In this document: positions 1-11,879 of the stretch, in pieces
How the letters are laid out: every line of letters starts with the position of its first letter
Numbering within the stretch: the first letter of the stretch is position 1
NCBI GenBank assembly: GCA_022432975.1
Contig: CM039502.1
Coordinates: forward strand, 73,303,497-73,367,496
From: Begonia masoniana
Taxonomy: Eukaryota > Streptophyta > Magnoliopsida > Cucurbitales > Begoniaceae
DNA length: 64,000 nucleotides
Direction of reading: 5' to 3'
Made by a program: the position numbers and the translations under genes
The notes under the pieces: model-generated
Database searches by the model: none
What the model was told of the DNA's origin: nothing
What the model saw: the letters and a program-made list of their open reading frames with translations, nothing else

Positions 1-725
1 CTCTACTCGATTAAGGGGCGGATGAATTCCCTTAATAGCTGTTCTGTCACATTCAGTTCATACCTCACCATTCTTACATGGAAATTCATTTTCGTAATCT
101 TTCAAAAACATGATGCATGACATACAAAATCATTCACAACATGCATAACCCTACTGTTTTGTGATGTAGGCCCGAAGGCACATGCATACTTTACTTACCT
201 GGCTCTCCTGGAAATGCTCGGTTACGACTGCTCCAAAACTCGCTCACCTAAGGCCATGACAGTACGTTAATCCAACCCTTACTAAACCTTACCAAAAATC
301 AATAATATGTTTGAGGAAATCGATTTGAAACTCTACTACCCGTGCATTCCCATTTATCACCAAGAACCTGAACCCACCCTCAATCACAGAAACCTGGAAA
401 CCTTCACATTGTATTCTCTCAGTAAACTAATCGCTAAAATGCAAGAAAACAAGACTTACCTAGGCTGAAGGAGAATCGGGCGAGAGAATCGCTTAGAGAG
501 TTCTACTGCTCGAGCTGAACACCAAAAGAGGAAAATAGGGGATAGTGGCGGCTACTCTCACTGGACTTTTCCTTAAATATGTTATCTACTATGTAAAATT
601 CTAATTACCATCATGCCCTCGCCTGATCATTTATTAACCTAATCAATAACTCTCCCCAACCCTTCTATAAAAGTTCATTATTAATGATAGATTAAATTTT
701 TGGTTCAATGGAACCGGGTGCTACA
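1..725 (-). repeat. LTR fragment, family C (partial copy C')
   Basis: This is a reverse-strand copy of the LTR seen intact around 18140-19010. Read on the minus strand it begins at 725 with TGTAGCACCCGG and carries the same GTAAGTA donor-like site, the arm at 156-170 and the start of the TTAAGGGG repeat. The rest lies left of the window. It abuts the interior of LTR A at 726, so it was probably inserted into A. It is noncoding; only transcription and polyadenylation signals would be expected in an LTR. Confidence 0.8.
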
Positions 726-1255
726 AATTGAGGGTATAGGTAGTTGATTGGTGAGGAATTGGGTGGAATTTGATGGAAAATCGAAAAGGGGGATTTTTCG
801 GGTAAAGGGGCAGTTCGGGTTTTGCTAGTTTCGACCTAGCTAGGGTGGTTTGTTTTCAAGTTCCTTTTGGCAGGTTAAAATAGGTTATTAGAGGAGTACG
901 TGGCCGCTGGAATCGTTCGATTCCGATATCCGACGCAAAAGTTACGCGCGTTTGAAGTTCGGGTCGGTTTTTACCCAACCCAAATTGGTGGCCCATTGAG
1001 TTAGGCTTTAGTTGGACTAGGCTAGAAATAATAGTTTGAGAGTAATTGGTGAATGTAGGCTTGGTTTTAATGGAGTTTGAAGTTGGACGGTAAAATTGGC
1101 ATAAAAACTAGGTTTTGAGTGTTTAGGTTGAATTGTGTTATAGTTTTAGTTAATTGAGGTTTAAGAAGTTCTTTAGAGTTTACTAAATTAAGTTTTGTTA
1201 CTTTAGGTGATCGAGTGATGGAATTATTGGACGAAGTGTACAATGGAGCAACCAG

Positions 1256-2545
1256 GTAAGTAGAGGACGTTTGTTTTGCCTTAGGGCCTACACCACGGAA
1301 CGGTAGGATTTATTGTTTGATAGTTGCTTTGTTTTGTATTAAATAGTGTGGGGATGAATTGCTTGGTGTTGTCGTTTGGTGTTTGTTTGGTTATTGTTGC
1401 TTGGTGATATTTGGTTGTTCTTGGGTTTGCTTGGTTGTCTGTTTTTGTTTGGTGTTTGAGTATTGCGTGAGTGACATACTTAGTTGTTGTTTGTTGATTG
1501 CTTTGCTTTGTTTTGGTTAAGTATTGGTGGGATATGCATGGTTGGAATATTTGTTGTTGTTGGGTTTGGTTGCTTGGTTATTGTTGTTGGTGATTGTTTG
1601 GTTGTTGTGGTTATTTTATATTGTGCATTGTGTGACATGTACTATAGTTTTAGAGCCACGAGAAATGAGTTGTGAGCACGGGTTTGATGATGAGTGAGCA
1701 TGAGTTGGAGCACGGGTTTGATGATAAGTGAGCATGAGTTGTGAGCACGGTTTGATGATGAGTGAGCAGAGTTGTGAGCACGGGTTTAGATGATAGTGAG
1801 TATTAAAGGTAAAGAGTATAGTGAGAAATGCATAGTTATTCCGAGTAGAGTTTCTTGCCGGGGAGTAGTGCTCGTGGAGCACCTTGGTAAGGTCTCTATA
1901 AGAGGTGCATTGCACTGAACAGTAATGTCGAGTAGAGCTTGCCTCATCAGGGAGTAGTGCTCGTGGAGCACCTCGAGAGGGTCCGACATGCCTTGCCGGG
2001 GAGTAGTGCTCGTGGGAGCACCTCGGAAGGATTTACTTGCCTCATCGGGGAGTAGTGCTGTGGAGCACCTCGAGAGGGTCATCGACTGCCTTGCCGGGGA
2101 GTAGTGCTCGTGGGGCACCTCGGAAGGATTTCTAGAGAGATGGCACTGTGAGCCTTGATATTTTATAGAGTTGCTTTGCCGGGGGTAGTGCTCGTGGAGC
2201 ACCTCGGGAGGGTCTCTATGAAAGATGCCCGGGTAAAATATAATAAGATGAATGTAATTGAAACTAGCAGTGAGTGTAGAAGTTGCATTTTGTGTCGTGC
2301 TGTGTTAGAGAGTAAGGCATCCTTTCGGGTGCGGGCAACTAGCATTGTTGGTCGTGTTGTTATGTTGTGTTTGGTCGGTTTGTTGAGTTGCATTGTGGTG
2401 TCGTGTTGCGTCGTCGTGTTGAGTGGTGTTGTGTTGTTGTGTTAGGGTTAGGTTGGGGTTGTGTGTGCATTGTGCTTGTTTATATTTGTTGTTCCTTACT
2501 TGCTAAGCGTAAGCTTACATGTGCGTGTGTGTTCTGTGGTGTAGG
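1256..2545 (+). other. Intron-like module in LTR A with complementary arms
   Basis: A near-ideal donor CCAG/GTAAGTAG lies at 1252-1263. The left arm is 1287-1301 (CCTACACCACGGAAC) and the right arm 2531-2545 (GTTCTGTGGTGTAGG). They pair over all 15 positions counting one G-U. The right arm ends in an acceptor-like GTAG/G preceded by a T/G-rich tract. Splicing itself is an inference; pairing and splice-like motifs are seen directly. Confidence 0.55.
1675..2225 (+). repeat. Two tandem repeat arrays inside LTR A, one with hairpin units
   Basis: From about 1675 to 1795 there are roughly four copies of a ~35 bp unit containing GAGCACGGGTTTGATGATGA. From about 1850 to 2220 there are six units containing GTAGTGCTCGTGGAGCACCT, each able to fold as GTGCTC-GTG-GAGCAC. 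Copies start near 1863, 1950, 2001, 2050, 2099 and 2184. The array lies between the complementary arms at 1287 and 2531. Copy B has a different repeat at the same place. Confidence 0.75.
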
Positions 2546-3026
2546 TAACGACGCTGTTACAGGTGGGCTAAGCAAGTGAGCAAAGACTTGGGAGCAGTCG
2601 GAGGAGTACGGGGTGTGCCGGTGCGGGCAGTTGTCGGGGCGACTCCACCATGGTCGTCAGGAATGTGGGGCTTTATATTTTGGTAGTTTATTGTAAATGT
2701 CTGGTTGTAGAAATGATGGGAATGTGTTACCCCCTATATTGTGGGTTTTCTTCATTTTGGTTAATTGTTGGAGATTTCGTAGGTTGGTTAGATGGTTAGG
2801 AATATTCTAGATTGGTTGGAAATTGATTTGTGTGCAGGTACTTAGCATTTTGGAGGTGCCATTTTTAGGCGTTACTTTGCCAAAATTTTTGGAAAGGACG
2901 CCGTAGTGCTTAAAAGGTTAGGATTAGGAGAAATTAGTGAGTCTAAGCTTATTTTAAATCATGTTTTAACGTGGGTTGGGTTAGCAAAGTAGCGCACCGA
3001 GCTGGGGCGGGTTCGGGGGAGTTACA

Positions 3027-3954
3027 CAGTACCTACATCAGAGAGTTCATCTATGAGCCTAAAGCTCAGTAAGAACATAATAGATATGCATTGATGCAAA
3101 ATGCTATGCATGTGGTTTTCAGAAATACAGTGACAGTACAGAACATTACGTTTCAGTGGCAGAGGGGTATAAGTGGGGCTTATAGGGGAACTGGCAAACA
3201 GTAGGTGCACTTTCAGGCACATTCAGTAGTTTTCAGAATCCCAGGGAGGGATAAAACCAGAGGGTCCTTGGCAAGGACAATTTTTCAGAATCCTAGGGAG
3301 GGATAAAACCAGAGGGCCAGTCCCCGTCCCACACTTAATCGGTACATTTCAGTCAGATTTTATCTTATTTAGTTTCAAACAGTGTACAGAAAACATTTGC
3401 ATGTCTTTCAGAGAAAGCGTGTATGCATAAACAGTGCTTGAACTTAAACAGGCAGAGAGCAGATGACAGAAATAACAGAACATACGGTGAAACAGAATGT
3501 AGACAACTCATAACATAACTATAACCTTTCTACCCAAAACAACCCGACAGAACAGAAAACCTAGTACCTCCGAGATGTAGGGCCTTAAGGGCCAACCTAC
3601 AGATATGAACTTACCTGTTGCTGCAAAGTTGATAGTCCTGAACGTCTCGGAAATGCTCGAACCTGTACATGCACGTTCAGAAAATAAACAAGCTGCAAAT
3701 GCTAACAAATAAGTTAGAAGAATTTGTTCCAAACTCATTCAAACCCTTAGAAAACAAATCGGTGAATTTTCATCCAAAAACAGGGAGTTTTACCAAAGTA
3801 TCACTATCTTTCACTCCAACCAAAACTCTCTTTAAACTTGTCCAAACTTGTTAGCATTTAAAAGATGCTTACCCTAGTAGAAAAAAACAGAAAGGAGCCG
3901 AGGAGATCGAAGTAGCTTCGATGGCTGATTGTCGACTGGAAGAGAGAGTGCCGG
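3027..3954 (-). repeat. LTR fragment, family D (copy D', reverse strand)
   Basis: This is the reverse complement of the LTR interior at about 7795-8660. For example, 3690-3780 matches 7930-8025, with the same TTTGTTAGCATTTGCAGC block. It carries the pairing arms (right arm 3032-3045, left arm 3568-3581), with 12 of 14 positions still compatible. Two ~57 bp repeats beginning near 3238 contain GGAGGGATAAAACCAGAGGG. It is interrupted on the left by LTR A and on the right by the gap. Confidence 0.8.
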
Positions 3955-4054
3955 NNNNNNNNNNNNNNNNNNNNNNNNNNNNNNNNNNNNNNNNNNNNNN
4001 NNNNNNNNNNNNNNNNNNNNNNNNNNNNNNNNNNNNNNNNNNNNNNNNNNNNNN
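3955..4054. other. Assembly gap (100 Ns)
   Basis: Exactly 100 N characters, the conventional placeholder for a scaffold gap of unknown size. It separates LTR D' from a minisatellite. Structure across it should not be trusted. Confidence 0.98.
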
Positions 4055-4744
4055 TCTTTAAAAACTACAGCTACCGTTGCCTTTTTAAAACACATCCACC
4101 GCTGTCACTATTCATTTTTGTCTTATTCACTCTCCGCTGTCACTATTCATTTTTGGTCTTATTCACACCCACCCCCCTGTCGATGTTCATTTTGTGTCTT
4201 ATTCACATCCACCGCTGTCATTGTTCATTTTTATTTATTCATATTCCCCGCTCTCGTTAGAAATCACATCTACCGCTATCGTTTTAATAAGCACATCCAC
4301 CGCTGTCCCCTTATTTTTTGTCTTATCACATCCCCGCTTCACGTTCATTTGTCTTTATGCATATCCACCGTTCTCTTTAGAAATCCATCTACCGCTACTT
4401 TTTAATAAGACATCCTACCGCTGTCACGGTTCACTTTTGTCTTCTTCCTCCACCGTAAATAGTAAATTTCTATTGTAGTTCACATCCACCGGTGAACAGT
4501 AAATCATCTCTTTTGTTTTATTCGCATCCACCCGCTGCTACTGTTCACTTTTGTCTTATTCACATCCCCCTGTGAATAGTAAATTTCTGTTTGTAGTTCA
4601 CATCCACCGGTGAACAATAAATGCTCTCCTTTGTTTATCGCCATCCACGCGCTGCCACTGTTCACTTTTGTCTTACTTCCATCCACCTGTGAATAGTAAA
4701 ATTCTTTATTAGTCCATCCACCTTGAATAGTAAAGCTGCACTGG
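4055..4744 (+). repeat. Degenerate ~40 bp minisatellite
   Basis: Roughly fifteen imperfect copies of a unit built on CACATCCACCGCTGTCACTG followed by TTCATTTTTGTCTTATT. Later copies (from about 4440) change to a CCACCGGTGAACAGTAAAT type. Length varies through many small indels. It starts right at the gap and ends where gypsy reverse transcriptase begins in mid-domain, so it marks the broken 5' side of that element. No coding role is seen. Confidence 0.8.
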
Positions 4745-7434
4745 TTCTCTCCGTGGGGTGCTCCCGTCTTATTTGTTAAGAAGAAGGATGGGTCCCTGTG
4801 GATGTGTATTGACTACCGTGAGCTGAACAAGTTGACTATCAGAAATAAGTACCCGTTGCCGGGAATCGATGATTTATTTGACCAACTACAAGGGGCTCGG
4901 GTATTTTCTAAGATTGACTTATGCTCCGGTTATTACCAGCTGAAGGTCAGACCTGAGGACATTCCAAAGACCGCCTTCAGGACTCGATACGGATACTACG
5001 AGTTCGTGGTGATGTCGTTCGGGCTGACTAATGCCCCCACGGCATTTATGGACTTGATGAATAGGGTATTCCAGGAGTTCTTGGACAAATTTGTAATCGT
5101 CTTCATCGACGACATCCTGGTTTATTCTCGGACTGAAGAGGAGCATAGAGAGCACTTGGCTATTGTGCTGTCAACTCTAAAACAGCATCAATTGTTTGCC
5201 AAACTATCAAAGTGCGAATTCTGGTTGAACAAGATTAATTTCCTAGGCCACGTGGTGTCTGCAGAGGGAGTTTCGGTAGACCCGGCCAAGATTCAAGCTG
5301 TGAGGGATTGGCCCAGGCCGAGAAATGCCAGTGAGGTACGGAGCTTTATTGGGCTAGCTGGTTATTACAGGAAATTCATCAAGGGATTTTCTGTGATAGC
5401 TAAGCCTATGACTAGCTTAACGAGGAAGGAAATCAAGTTCAAGTGGTCTGAAGCTTGTGAGCTAAGCTTTCAGACACTTAAGCAGAAATTGACTACTGCT
5501 CCTCTGTTAGTATTGCCAGTTGAAGACGGTAAATTCAGCGTGTACTGTGATGTGTCCAAGGTTGGCTTGGGATGTGTATTAATGCAAGAAGGGAAAGTGG
5601 TAGCATACGCATCCCGACAATTGAAGAGCCATGAAGAAAACTACCCTACTCACGACCTTGAGTTAGCGGCAGTTGTATTTGCGCTGAAAGTATGGAGACA
5701 CCATTTGTATGGACAATCATGTGAGGTGTTTTCTGACCACAAGAGTTTCAAGTACCTCTTTACTCAGAAGGAGTTGAATATGAGACAGAGGCGGTGGTTA
5801 GAATTTGTAAAAGACTACGATATTGAGATCAAATACCATCCTGGTAAAGCTAATGTGGTAGCTGATGCACTGAGCAGAATGCCAGCTATTGTGCAACCAG
5901 CTATGTCGGCCGTATCAATGCCTTTGAGGACGGAGATACAGAAGTTCGATATGGAGATAGTTTCTGGGCTATCGGCCATACTAGCAGACTTAACGCTACG
6001 GCCCTCCGTCCTGGACCGAATTAAGGGAGCCCAGAAGACCAATTCAAAGGAGATGGCTGATATGGTGAGCAAGGTACCAATGGCCTCTTCCGAGTTCAGC
6101 TATTTGGGAGATGGTATCCTGAAGTTCAGAGATAGATGGTATGTTCCGAAGGATGAAGAGTTACGGAAGCACATCTTGTCGGAAGCCCACTCATCTTCTT
6201 TCTCTGTACATCCCGGTAGCACGAAGATGTATCAAGACTTGAAACTTCACTTCTGGTGGCCGAATATGAATAATGAAGTGGCCAAGTATGTGGAGTCTTG
6301 TATGATATGTCAACAGGTTAAAGCTGAACATCAACGACCAAGTGGAATGCTTCAACCTCTCCCGATTCCCGAATGGAAGTGGGAGAACATCACAATGGAC
6401 TTTGTTGTTGGCCTTCCAAGGACAGCTAAAGGCCACAATAGCATATGGTTCATAGTGGACAGATTGATGAAGTCGGCCCATTTTCTACCTGTGAAGACGA
6501 CATTCTCCATGGATCAGTATGCTGAGCTATATATTAGTGAGATTGTCAAGCTGCATGGTATTCCGGTGTCAATTGTTTCGGACTGGGATCCTAGATTCAC
6601 TTCCAGGTTTTGGAAAAGCTTGCAAAGCTCCTTGGGCAGTAGATTGGACTTCAGCACGGCGTTTCACCCACAGACAGACGGGCAATCTGAAAGAACGATT
6701 CAGACATTGGAAGATATGTTAAGGGCGTGCGTGCTGGAACTTAATGCTCCTTAGAGTAGATACTTGCCACTCGTGGAGTTTGCCTACAACAATAGCTATC
6801 AGGCTACAATTGGCATGGCTCCCTATGAGGCTCTTTATGGCAGGAAGTGTAGATCCCCGTTGTGTTGGGATGAAGTCGGAGAAACCAAGCTTATCGGCCC
6901 TGAGATATTACAGCAGATGTCCGAGGTGATAACTACTATCAAACAACGGATAAAAATTGCTCAGAGTCGACAGAAGAGTTATGCGGAAAATAGAAGAAGG
7001 GACTTAGAGTTTTCCGAAGGCGATGAAGTATTCCTGAAGGTGTTGCCTTTCAAGGGCATAATGAGATTTGGTAAGAAAGGAAAACTCAGCCCACGGTTCA
7101 TTGGCCCTTTTCCCATCCTGAAGCGTGTGGGAAACATGGCTTATAAACTACAGTTGCCAGCATCGATGGATGGGGTCCACAATGTCTTCCATGTTTCGAT
7201 GCTAAGAAAATGTGTACGAGATCCAACTCAGATCGTGAAACAAGTGGACTTTGATATCATGCCGACACTGATGTATGAAGAAAGGCCCATACAGATATTG
7301 GATATGTCACTCAAAGTATTGTGAAACAAGGTGGTTCCACTGGTAAAAGTGTTATGGCGCAACCACAATGTGGAGGAAGCCACATGGGAAAGACAAGCGG
7401 ATGTCAGGGCCCAGTATCCGGAGCTATTCGCTTA
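4745..7434 (+). pseudogene. Gypsy pol: RT, RNase H, integrase, chromodomain (broken)
   Basis: The reading frame opens in RT at [15 protein letters not shown]. The RT active site FIDDILVY is near 5100-5125, followed by the connection region, RNase H (VYCDVSK..., DALSR near 5865), an integrase zinc-binding region (HPGSTKMYQ... CMICQ, 6210-6312), the integrase core ([27 protein letters not shown]) and a C-terminal domain to YPELFA. Two in-frame stops interrupt it: TAG at 6752-6754 and TGA at 7322-7324, the latter where the family has arginine (a CGA to TGA change). Frame is otherwise kept, so decay is recent or mild. It lacks gag and protease because of the 5' truncation. Confidence 0.9.
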
Positions 7435-7462
7435 GGCAAATTTTGGGGACAAAATTTCTGTT

Positions 7463-7475
7463 AAGGTGGGTGGAA
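7463..7475 (+). other. Polypurine tract of the Tekay-like element
   Basis: AAGGTGGGTGGAA lies directly before the LTR start TGTAACACCC at 7476, the position where plus-strand priming occurs in LTR retrotransposons. Confidence 0.75.
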
Positions 7476-8097
7476 TGTAACACCCGACCTTTTTGCATGT
7501 AATTATTTTCCCGAACCATTTCTCGGGATTAATTTAATATAAATGCAATATATGTTTTGTTGGAGAACCAAACTAATGTTTAACTAAGCATAACACTGAG
7601 TTTAAAAAGCCAATGGAAGGGTAAATGTGGAAGTAATTAAGGTAGGTGGAAGTGAGCCAATGGTTGAATGACATCTGGCAACTTGATGAAGAAGCTAAGT
7701 TCTTCCTCCTACGTGAAACCCTCACTTCTCATCTGTTTCTTCCCACTGCTCTTTATTCTCTCTTCCTGGCGATTTTGACAAAGCAACCATCGAAGATTTA
7801 CTTCGATCTCCTTAGATTTTCTTCTGCTCCTCCGCTAAGGTAAACATCTGCTAATGCTAACAAGTTTGGACAAGTTTTATGCGGGTTTTTCTCGAAGTTT
7901 AGGGTTATGGTATTTTGTGAAAAACTCACTGTCTTTGGATGAAAACACACTGGTTTGTTTTCTAAGGGTTTGAATGAGTTTGGAACAGACTCTTCTGACT
8001 TATTTGTTAGCATTTGCAGCTTGTTTATTTTCTAAACGTACATGTACAGGTTCGAACATTTTTGAGGCTTTCCGGCTGACTGCATCGAGGAAAACAG

Positions 8098-8656
8098 GTA
8101 AGTTCATAACCGTAGGTTGGCCCTTAAGGCCCTACATCACGGAGGTACTAGGTTTCCTGTTCTGACGGGTAGTTTTGGCTAGAAATGTTATAGCTTCTGT
8201 CCAGTTTGTGTTCTGAGTTGTCTGTGTTTTGCCTCACAATATGCCCTGTTATTTCTGATGACTGTTGTTATAGGTTCAGGCACTGAGAATGTCATGCATA
8301 CACGTTTTACTGAAAACCCATGCAAAACCAATTTCTGTACACTGTTTGAAACTAATAAGATAAAATTCGACTGAAATGTACCACGTTAAGTGCGAGACGG
8401 GGACTGGCCACAGAACTGTTTACTGTTTATCGTTTACTGTACTGTATCCCTGAATGTGCCTGATAGTGCACCCTCCCCCTCCCCCACTATTTGCCAGTTC
8501 CCCTATAAGCTCCACTTAATTCTACTGCCACTGTAACTTAATGCTCTGTACTGTCACCGTATTTCTGAAAAACCGCATGCATAGCATTTTGCATCACTGC
8601 ATTCTGATTATGTCCTTACTGAGTTTTAGACTCATAGGTGAACTCCTTGATGTAGG
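8098..8656 (+). other. Intron-like module in LTR D with complementary arms
   Basis: Donor-like ACAG/GTAAGTT is at 8094-8104. The left arm is CCTACATCACGGAG (8131-8144) and the right arm CTCCTTGATGTAGG (8643-8656), pairing at 13 of 14 positions. The right arm ends in the acceptor-like GTAG/GTAC. A short hairpin (GAGTTTTAGACTC) lies just before the right arm. Confidence 0.5.
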
Positions 8657-9224
8657 TACTGAACCCGAACCTGAGGACTTTGTGCCTCAATCTGATGAAT
8701 AGGTGGCTGGTGGCTCGAGCTCATGGGGGTTTGGTTGCTGCAGCCAGACATAGTCTTCCGTCCTGAGGTTTAAGTTTTTTGTGATGTCTATATCTGTAAG
8801 GTTTTCTGGAAAATTCTGGTTTTGTGGTAAAAGCCCTGTAGAAAACTTCTGTTTTGGGAGTTTCTATAAATATATGTTAAGTTTCGTACTGTCTTTGAAA
8901 TTTTGAAACAATGTATAGATTCTGTTTCAATGTTTAAACCCGCTGTATTTGACAGTTAAGTTTGTATTCTAGAGTATTCTGGAATTTGTTTGGGATATTC
9001 TCTGATAATCTGTGCATGGATTATCTCTGGTTTTGGAATAATCCATGCAGTTGTTTTCTTGATCTTCTGTTAGGTTTTCTAACTTCTGTCATGTTCCCAT
9101 GCATGTTTTAAAACCGTGTTTAGAATCGGGTTTGAGGGTTTGAAGTTTTCTGTTCCTATGACTTCCCGGTAATGTTGTCAAGCTTTTGCTTTAAAAGCTG
9201 CATCTTCCGATTTCGTTCACTGCC

Positions 9225-9670
9225 TGCATCCACCGGTGACGTCATCAAAGTCATCCGCCCAGTGTATTTATGTCTTCCGGCTGATGTCAGCATAAGTCAT
9301 CCGCCCAGTTTAAAACTCCGTCTTCCGGCTGACGTCACCCAAGCCATCCGCCCAGTGCAAATATGTCTTCCGGCTGACGTCATCTCAGTTTTTCTGCCAG
9401 TATAATGCTTATATCTTCCGGTTGACGTCATACATCTTCCGACTGACGTCATCTTCTCATCCGATCTCAGTTACTGTCTGTGTCTTCCGCCTGACGTCAC
9501 CCATCTTCCGGCTGACGTTACCTCCTCTTCTGCCCAGTTTTACTCAGCCTCTTCCGCTGAATACTGTTCGCCTTTTTGTCGTATCTGAATCCATCGATAG
9601 CTCAAATCTTCCGCCTGACGTCATCTCCGCTTCTGTCTTTGCATTTACATCTTCCGGCTGACGTCATTCA
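9225..9670 (+). repeat. Array of TGACGTCA palindromes in LTR D
   Basis: Eight exact TGACGTCA sites (9237, 9330, 9375, 9423, 9444, 9492, 9616, 9659) plus variants TGATGTCA (9282) and TGACGTTA (9513). They are embedded in a variable repeat of the form CTTCCGGCTGACGTCA and CATCCGCCCAGT. TGACGTCA is the palindromic core bound by plant bZIP (TGA/CREB-type) factors. That it acts as an enhancer here is inference. Confidence 0.75.
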
Positions 9671-10086
9671 AGTCTTCCGCTGCTCCTTTAAACTAAGTCT
9701 TCCTTCGGTTATTCGCCTAAGTCTTCCGCCAATGTTTCCTGTTTCCTCCTCTGCCAGCCTTATGCTAATTTCTGTTCTGTTATCCATTATTGAATCCTGT
9801 TTTAAATTTCTACACCCGAGAACTCTCTCTCTCCCTGTAAATATTTTCTGTTACTCACTTTAGTTTCTCCCTCTCTATAAAGTTACGTTTTTTTTTTAGG
9901 GTTTGCGATGACAGTGCATGTTTCCTGTTATTCGATTCTGTTTCTCTGTAAATATTTTAAAAGTATAATGTCCACTGTTTTGACCGATCTGTTTCAAAAA
10001 AAAATAGTCACCGTTTTCCGTCCACTGTCCCGGAGTGATAGCTCTGATCTCGGACCCCGATCGGGTTCCGGTTTTGGGCTGTCACA

Positions 10087-10620
10087 TAAACAACTTGGCC
10101 GAATTAAAGAGAAACAGAAACTGTTCTAGTTGAAGCCCTATTTTCCAGATTTTCTCTAACCTCAATCAATACTCAATTTCTTTTCATAAAACCATTCACC
10201 AATATGCTTTTATGGTTTAAACAGCATAAAAAGAGAGAAGAAGCCAACAATAACTCCCAAATTTTCGTGCATCACATAATAGGGTTCATTCATTCTAAAT
10301 AAAATCCATAAAAAAACTTAAACTCCTTTAACATCAAACTATACCTTAGGTAAACATAACGTAAAATCTAATTTACTATGAATTTTGGAAGAAAAGAGAA
10401 GCTTTTTCTTCATGGGGAGGAACCTTCAGAAATGGAGGAGGAAATCGTGGGGAAGAAGTTACACAAAATGAGGTTTATCTTCCTTTAAGTTAAAAGATAA
10501 CTATCACCATTTTAAAATGATATTAATAAAAGATAAATAGGCAGCACAAAAATTTGGACTTTAACTTTTAAATTTTAACTTTCACCAATATCAAATGTGT
10601 AGAGACTCCTATCTAGAGAC
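10087..10620. other. Unassigned sequence between two retrotransposons
   Basis: A 534 bp AT-rich stretch. No open reading frame with a recognisable product, no LTR end and no repeat shared with the rest of the window was found. The last five bases (GAGAC, 10616-10620) would be the left target duplication of the copia element starting at 10621, but its right partner is lost. Confidence 0.5.
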
Positions 10621-11877
10621 TGTTAACTTAGACTGTGTTTAGTATAACTATGTTTTTTGATGATTGTGATTAATGTAAAATATATAAATATAAAATGATG
10701 AAAATTAGCAATGAATGATATTTATAATTATGTATGTGAATCGTGGTAGTATCTGTTTGGGAATGCCCTTTAAAAATTGTATTATCTTTTCTAACGATTT
10801 TGGTAAAGTGTTGGTAGTCGAGTCTGGTGCATGAAAAATGGTAAAAGAACATCGACCGAATCAAAGCAGACTTGAAGATCATCGACCAGATATATCAACC
10901 GAACAACACAAAGTCGACCAATGGCAGATCCAATAGATTATCAATCGAAGTCGTCCTTGGGAATTACATCGTCCAGACTTAGAAGACAACAGAAAGCTTT
11001 GTCGTCCAGATTTTAGAAGTCATTCGAAATCAACGTCGTCCAGGCTTTGAAGTCAACAGAAAGCTTTGTCGTCCAGACTTTGAAGTCAACAGAAAGCTTT
11101 GTCGTCCAGACTTAGAGTCATCCGAAATCAATGTCGTCCAAAACAAATAAAGATGCCGAACTAATAACGAAGTCATTCGAACAAAGATTTCGTCAGCTAG
11201 AAGAAAATCTTCTGAAAGTGACTTCGACCGAATAAAGACTTCATCCACTTGCATAACATCTTTCGAATTAAGAAGCCTTCCACCGAGCGTGATAGCGACT
11301 CCAGATCTCAACGGCTAGTCTTCTGCGTACGGACTCTTCACAACGGTCATATTTTCTGTACGAAAAACAAAGAGTCGTCTGAATGATAAGCGAATTACAG
11401 ACGAGTATAAAAGGAAGAATAGAAGCTCGAGAGAAAATCTTTTGCCAATTTTTACAATTATCTCTTAACTCTCACAAGCAAAAGTTCTGTAATACTCTAC
11501 GACTCTCTACATCTCTCTACTCATAAACTTGAGATTCTATTTTGAGAGAGTGTAGTTCTTGTCCTCTATACTGATTAACATTGGAAGTGTAAAGGCAGCG
11601 ATTGACGCCCGTAAAATTCAATCGAAGTGTAAAGGCAGTTGATTGGCGCCCGTGAAGTCCAATCAAGTTTTCTCGTGGAAGAGAAGTAGTGAATCTTCAA
11701 GGAGAAATTCTTGAAGCGTGGACATAGGCAAGGTTAGCCGAAGAACGTAAAAATCACGGTGTTATTTTTTTTCTTTCTCTGTTAATATATTTTAAGTAAT
11801 CTATATGCAGTAAGTAAATTAAGATTAAGAGAGAAAAATCTAATTCATCCCCCTTCTTAAACAATAACGGTCCTATA
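10621..11877 (+). repeat. 5' LTR of the SIRE-like element
   Basis: It begins TGTTAACTTAG, ends AACGGTCCTATA just before the primer site, and aligns along its length with the solo LTR at 48436-49696. About 10925-11160 there are repeats built on GTCGTCCAGACTT (period about 34 bp). Near 11590-11665 two copies of AAGGCAG...TTGRCGCCCGT occur. The final CA is TA here. Confidence 0.88.
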
Positions 11878-11879
11878 AT

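Larger units (their letters stand above)
726..3026 (+). repeat. LTR fragment, family A/B (copy A)
   Basis: The sequence is collinear with 16390-18139 (copy B), sharing the stretch beginning AATTG, the GGAGTACNTGGCCGCTGG block, the donor-like GTAAGTAG, the GTAAGCTTAC palindrome and the end GTTACA. Its first ~730 bp are absent because of the family C insertion at 725. The right end (TTACA, 3026) abuts the interior of LTR D' at 3027, so A was probably inserted into D'. Compared with B it has many more internal tandem repeats. It has no coding content. Confidence 0.8.
4745..10086 (+). mobile_element. 5'-truncated Ty3/gypsy chromovirus, Tekay/Del-like
   Basis: It consists of a reverse transcriptase-RNase H-integrase-chromodomain region (4745-7434), a purine tract and a 2.6 kb 3' LTR (7476-10086). 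The 5' LTR, gag, protease and the N-terminus of RT are missing; the break is at the minisatellite/gap. The chromodomain-like tail (VKVLWRNHNVEEATWE) and the very long LTR starting TGTAACACCC are typical of the Tekay/Del clade; clade assignment is by recognition only. It cannot be autonomous. Confidence 0.85.
7476..10086 (+). repeat. 3' LTR of the Tekay-like element (family D)
   Basis: About 2.61 kb, beginning TGTAACACCC and ending TGTCACA. The same family occurs on the reverse strand at 3027-3954. It holds an intron-like module (8098-8655) and an array of TGACGTCA motifs (9237-9666). Apparent ORFs inside it have no recognisable product. No flanking TSD can be tested because the 5' LTR is absent. 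Confidence 0.85.

Noticed and set aside
9172..9863. Overlapping Ser/Pro-rich ORFs in LTR D
   Set aside because: They follow the repeat units in several frames at once, have no domain, and lie within an LTR.
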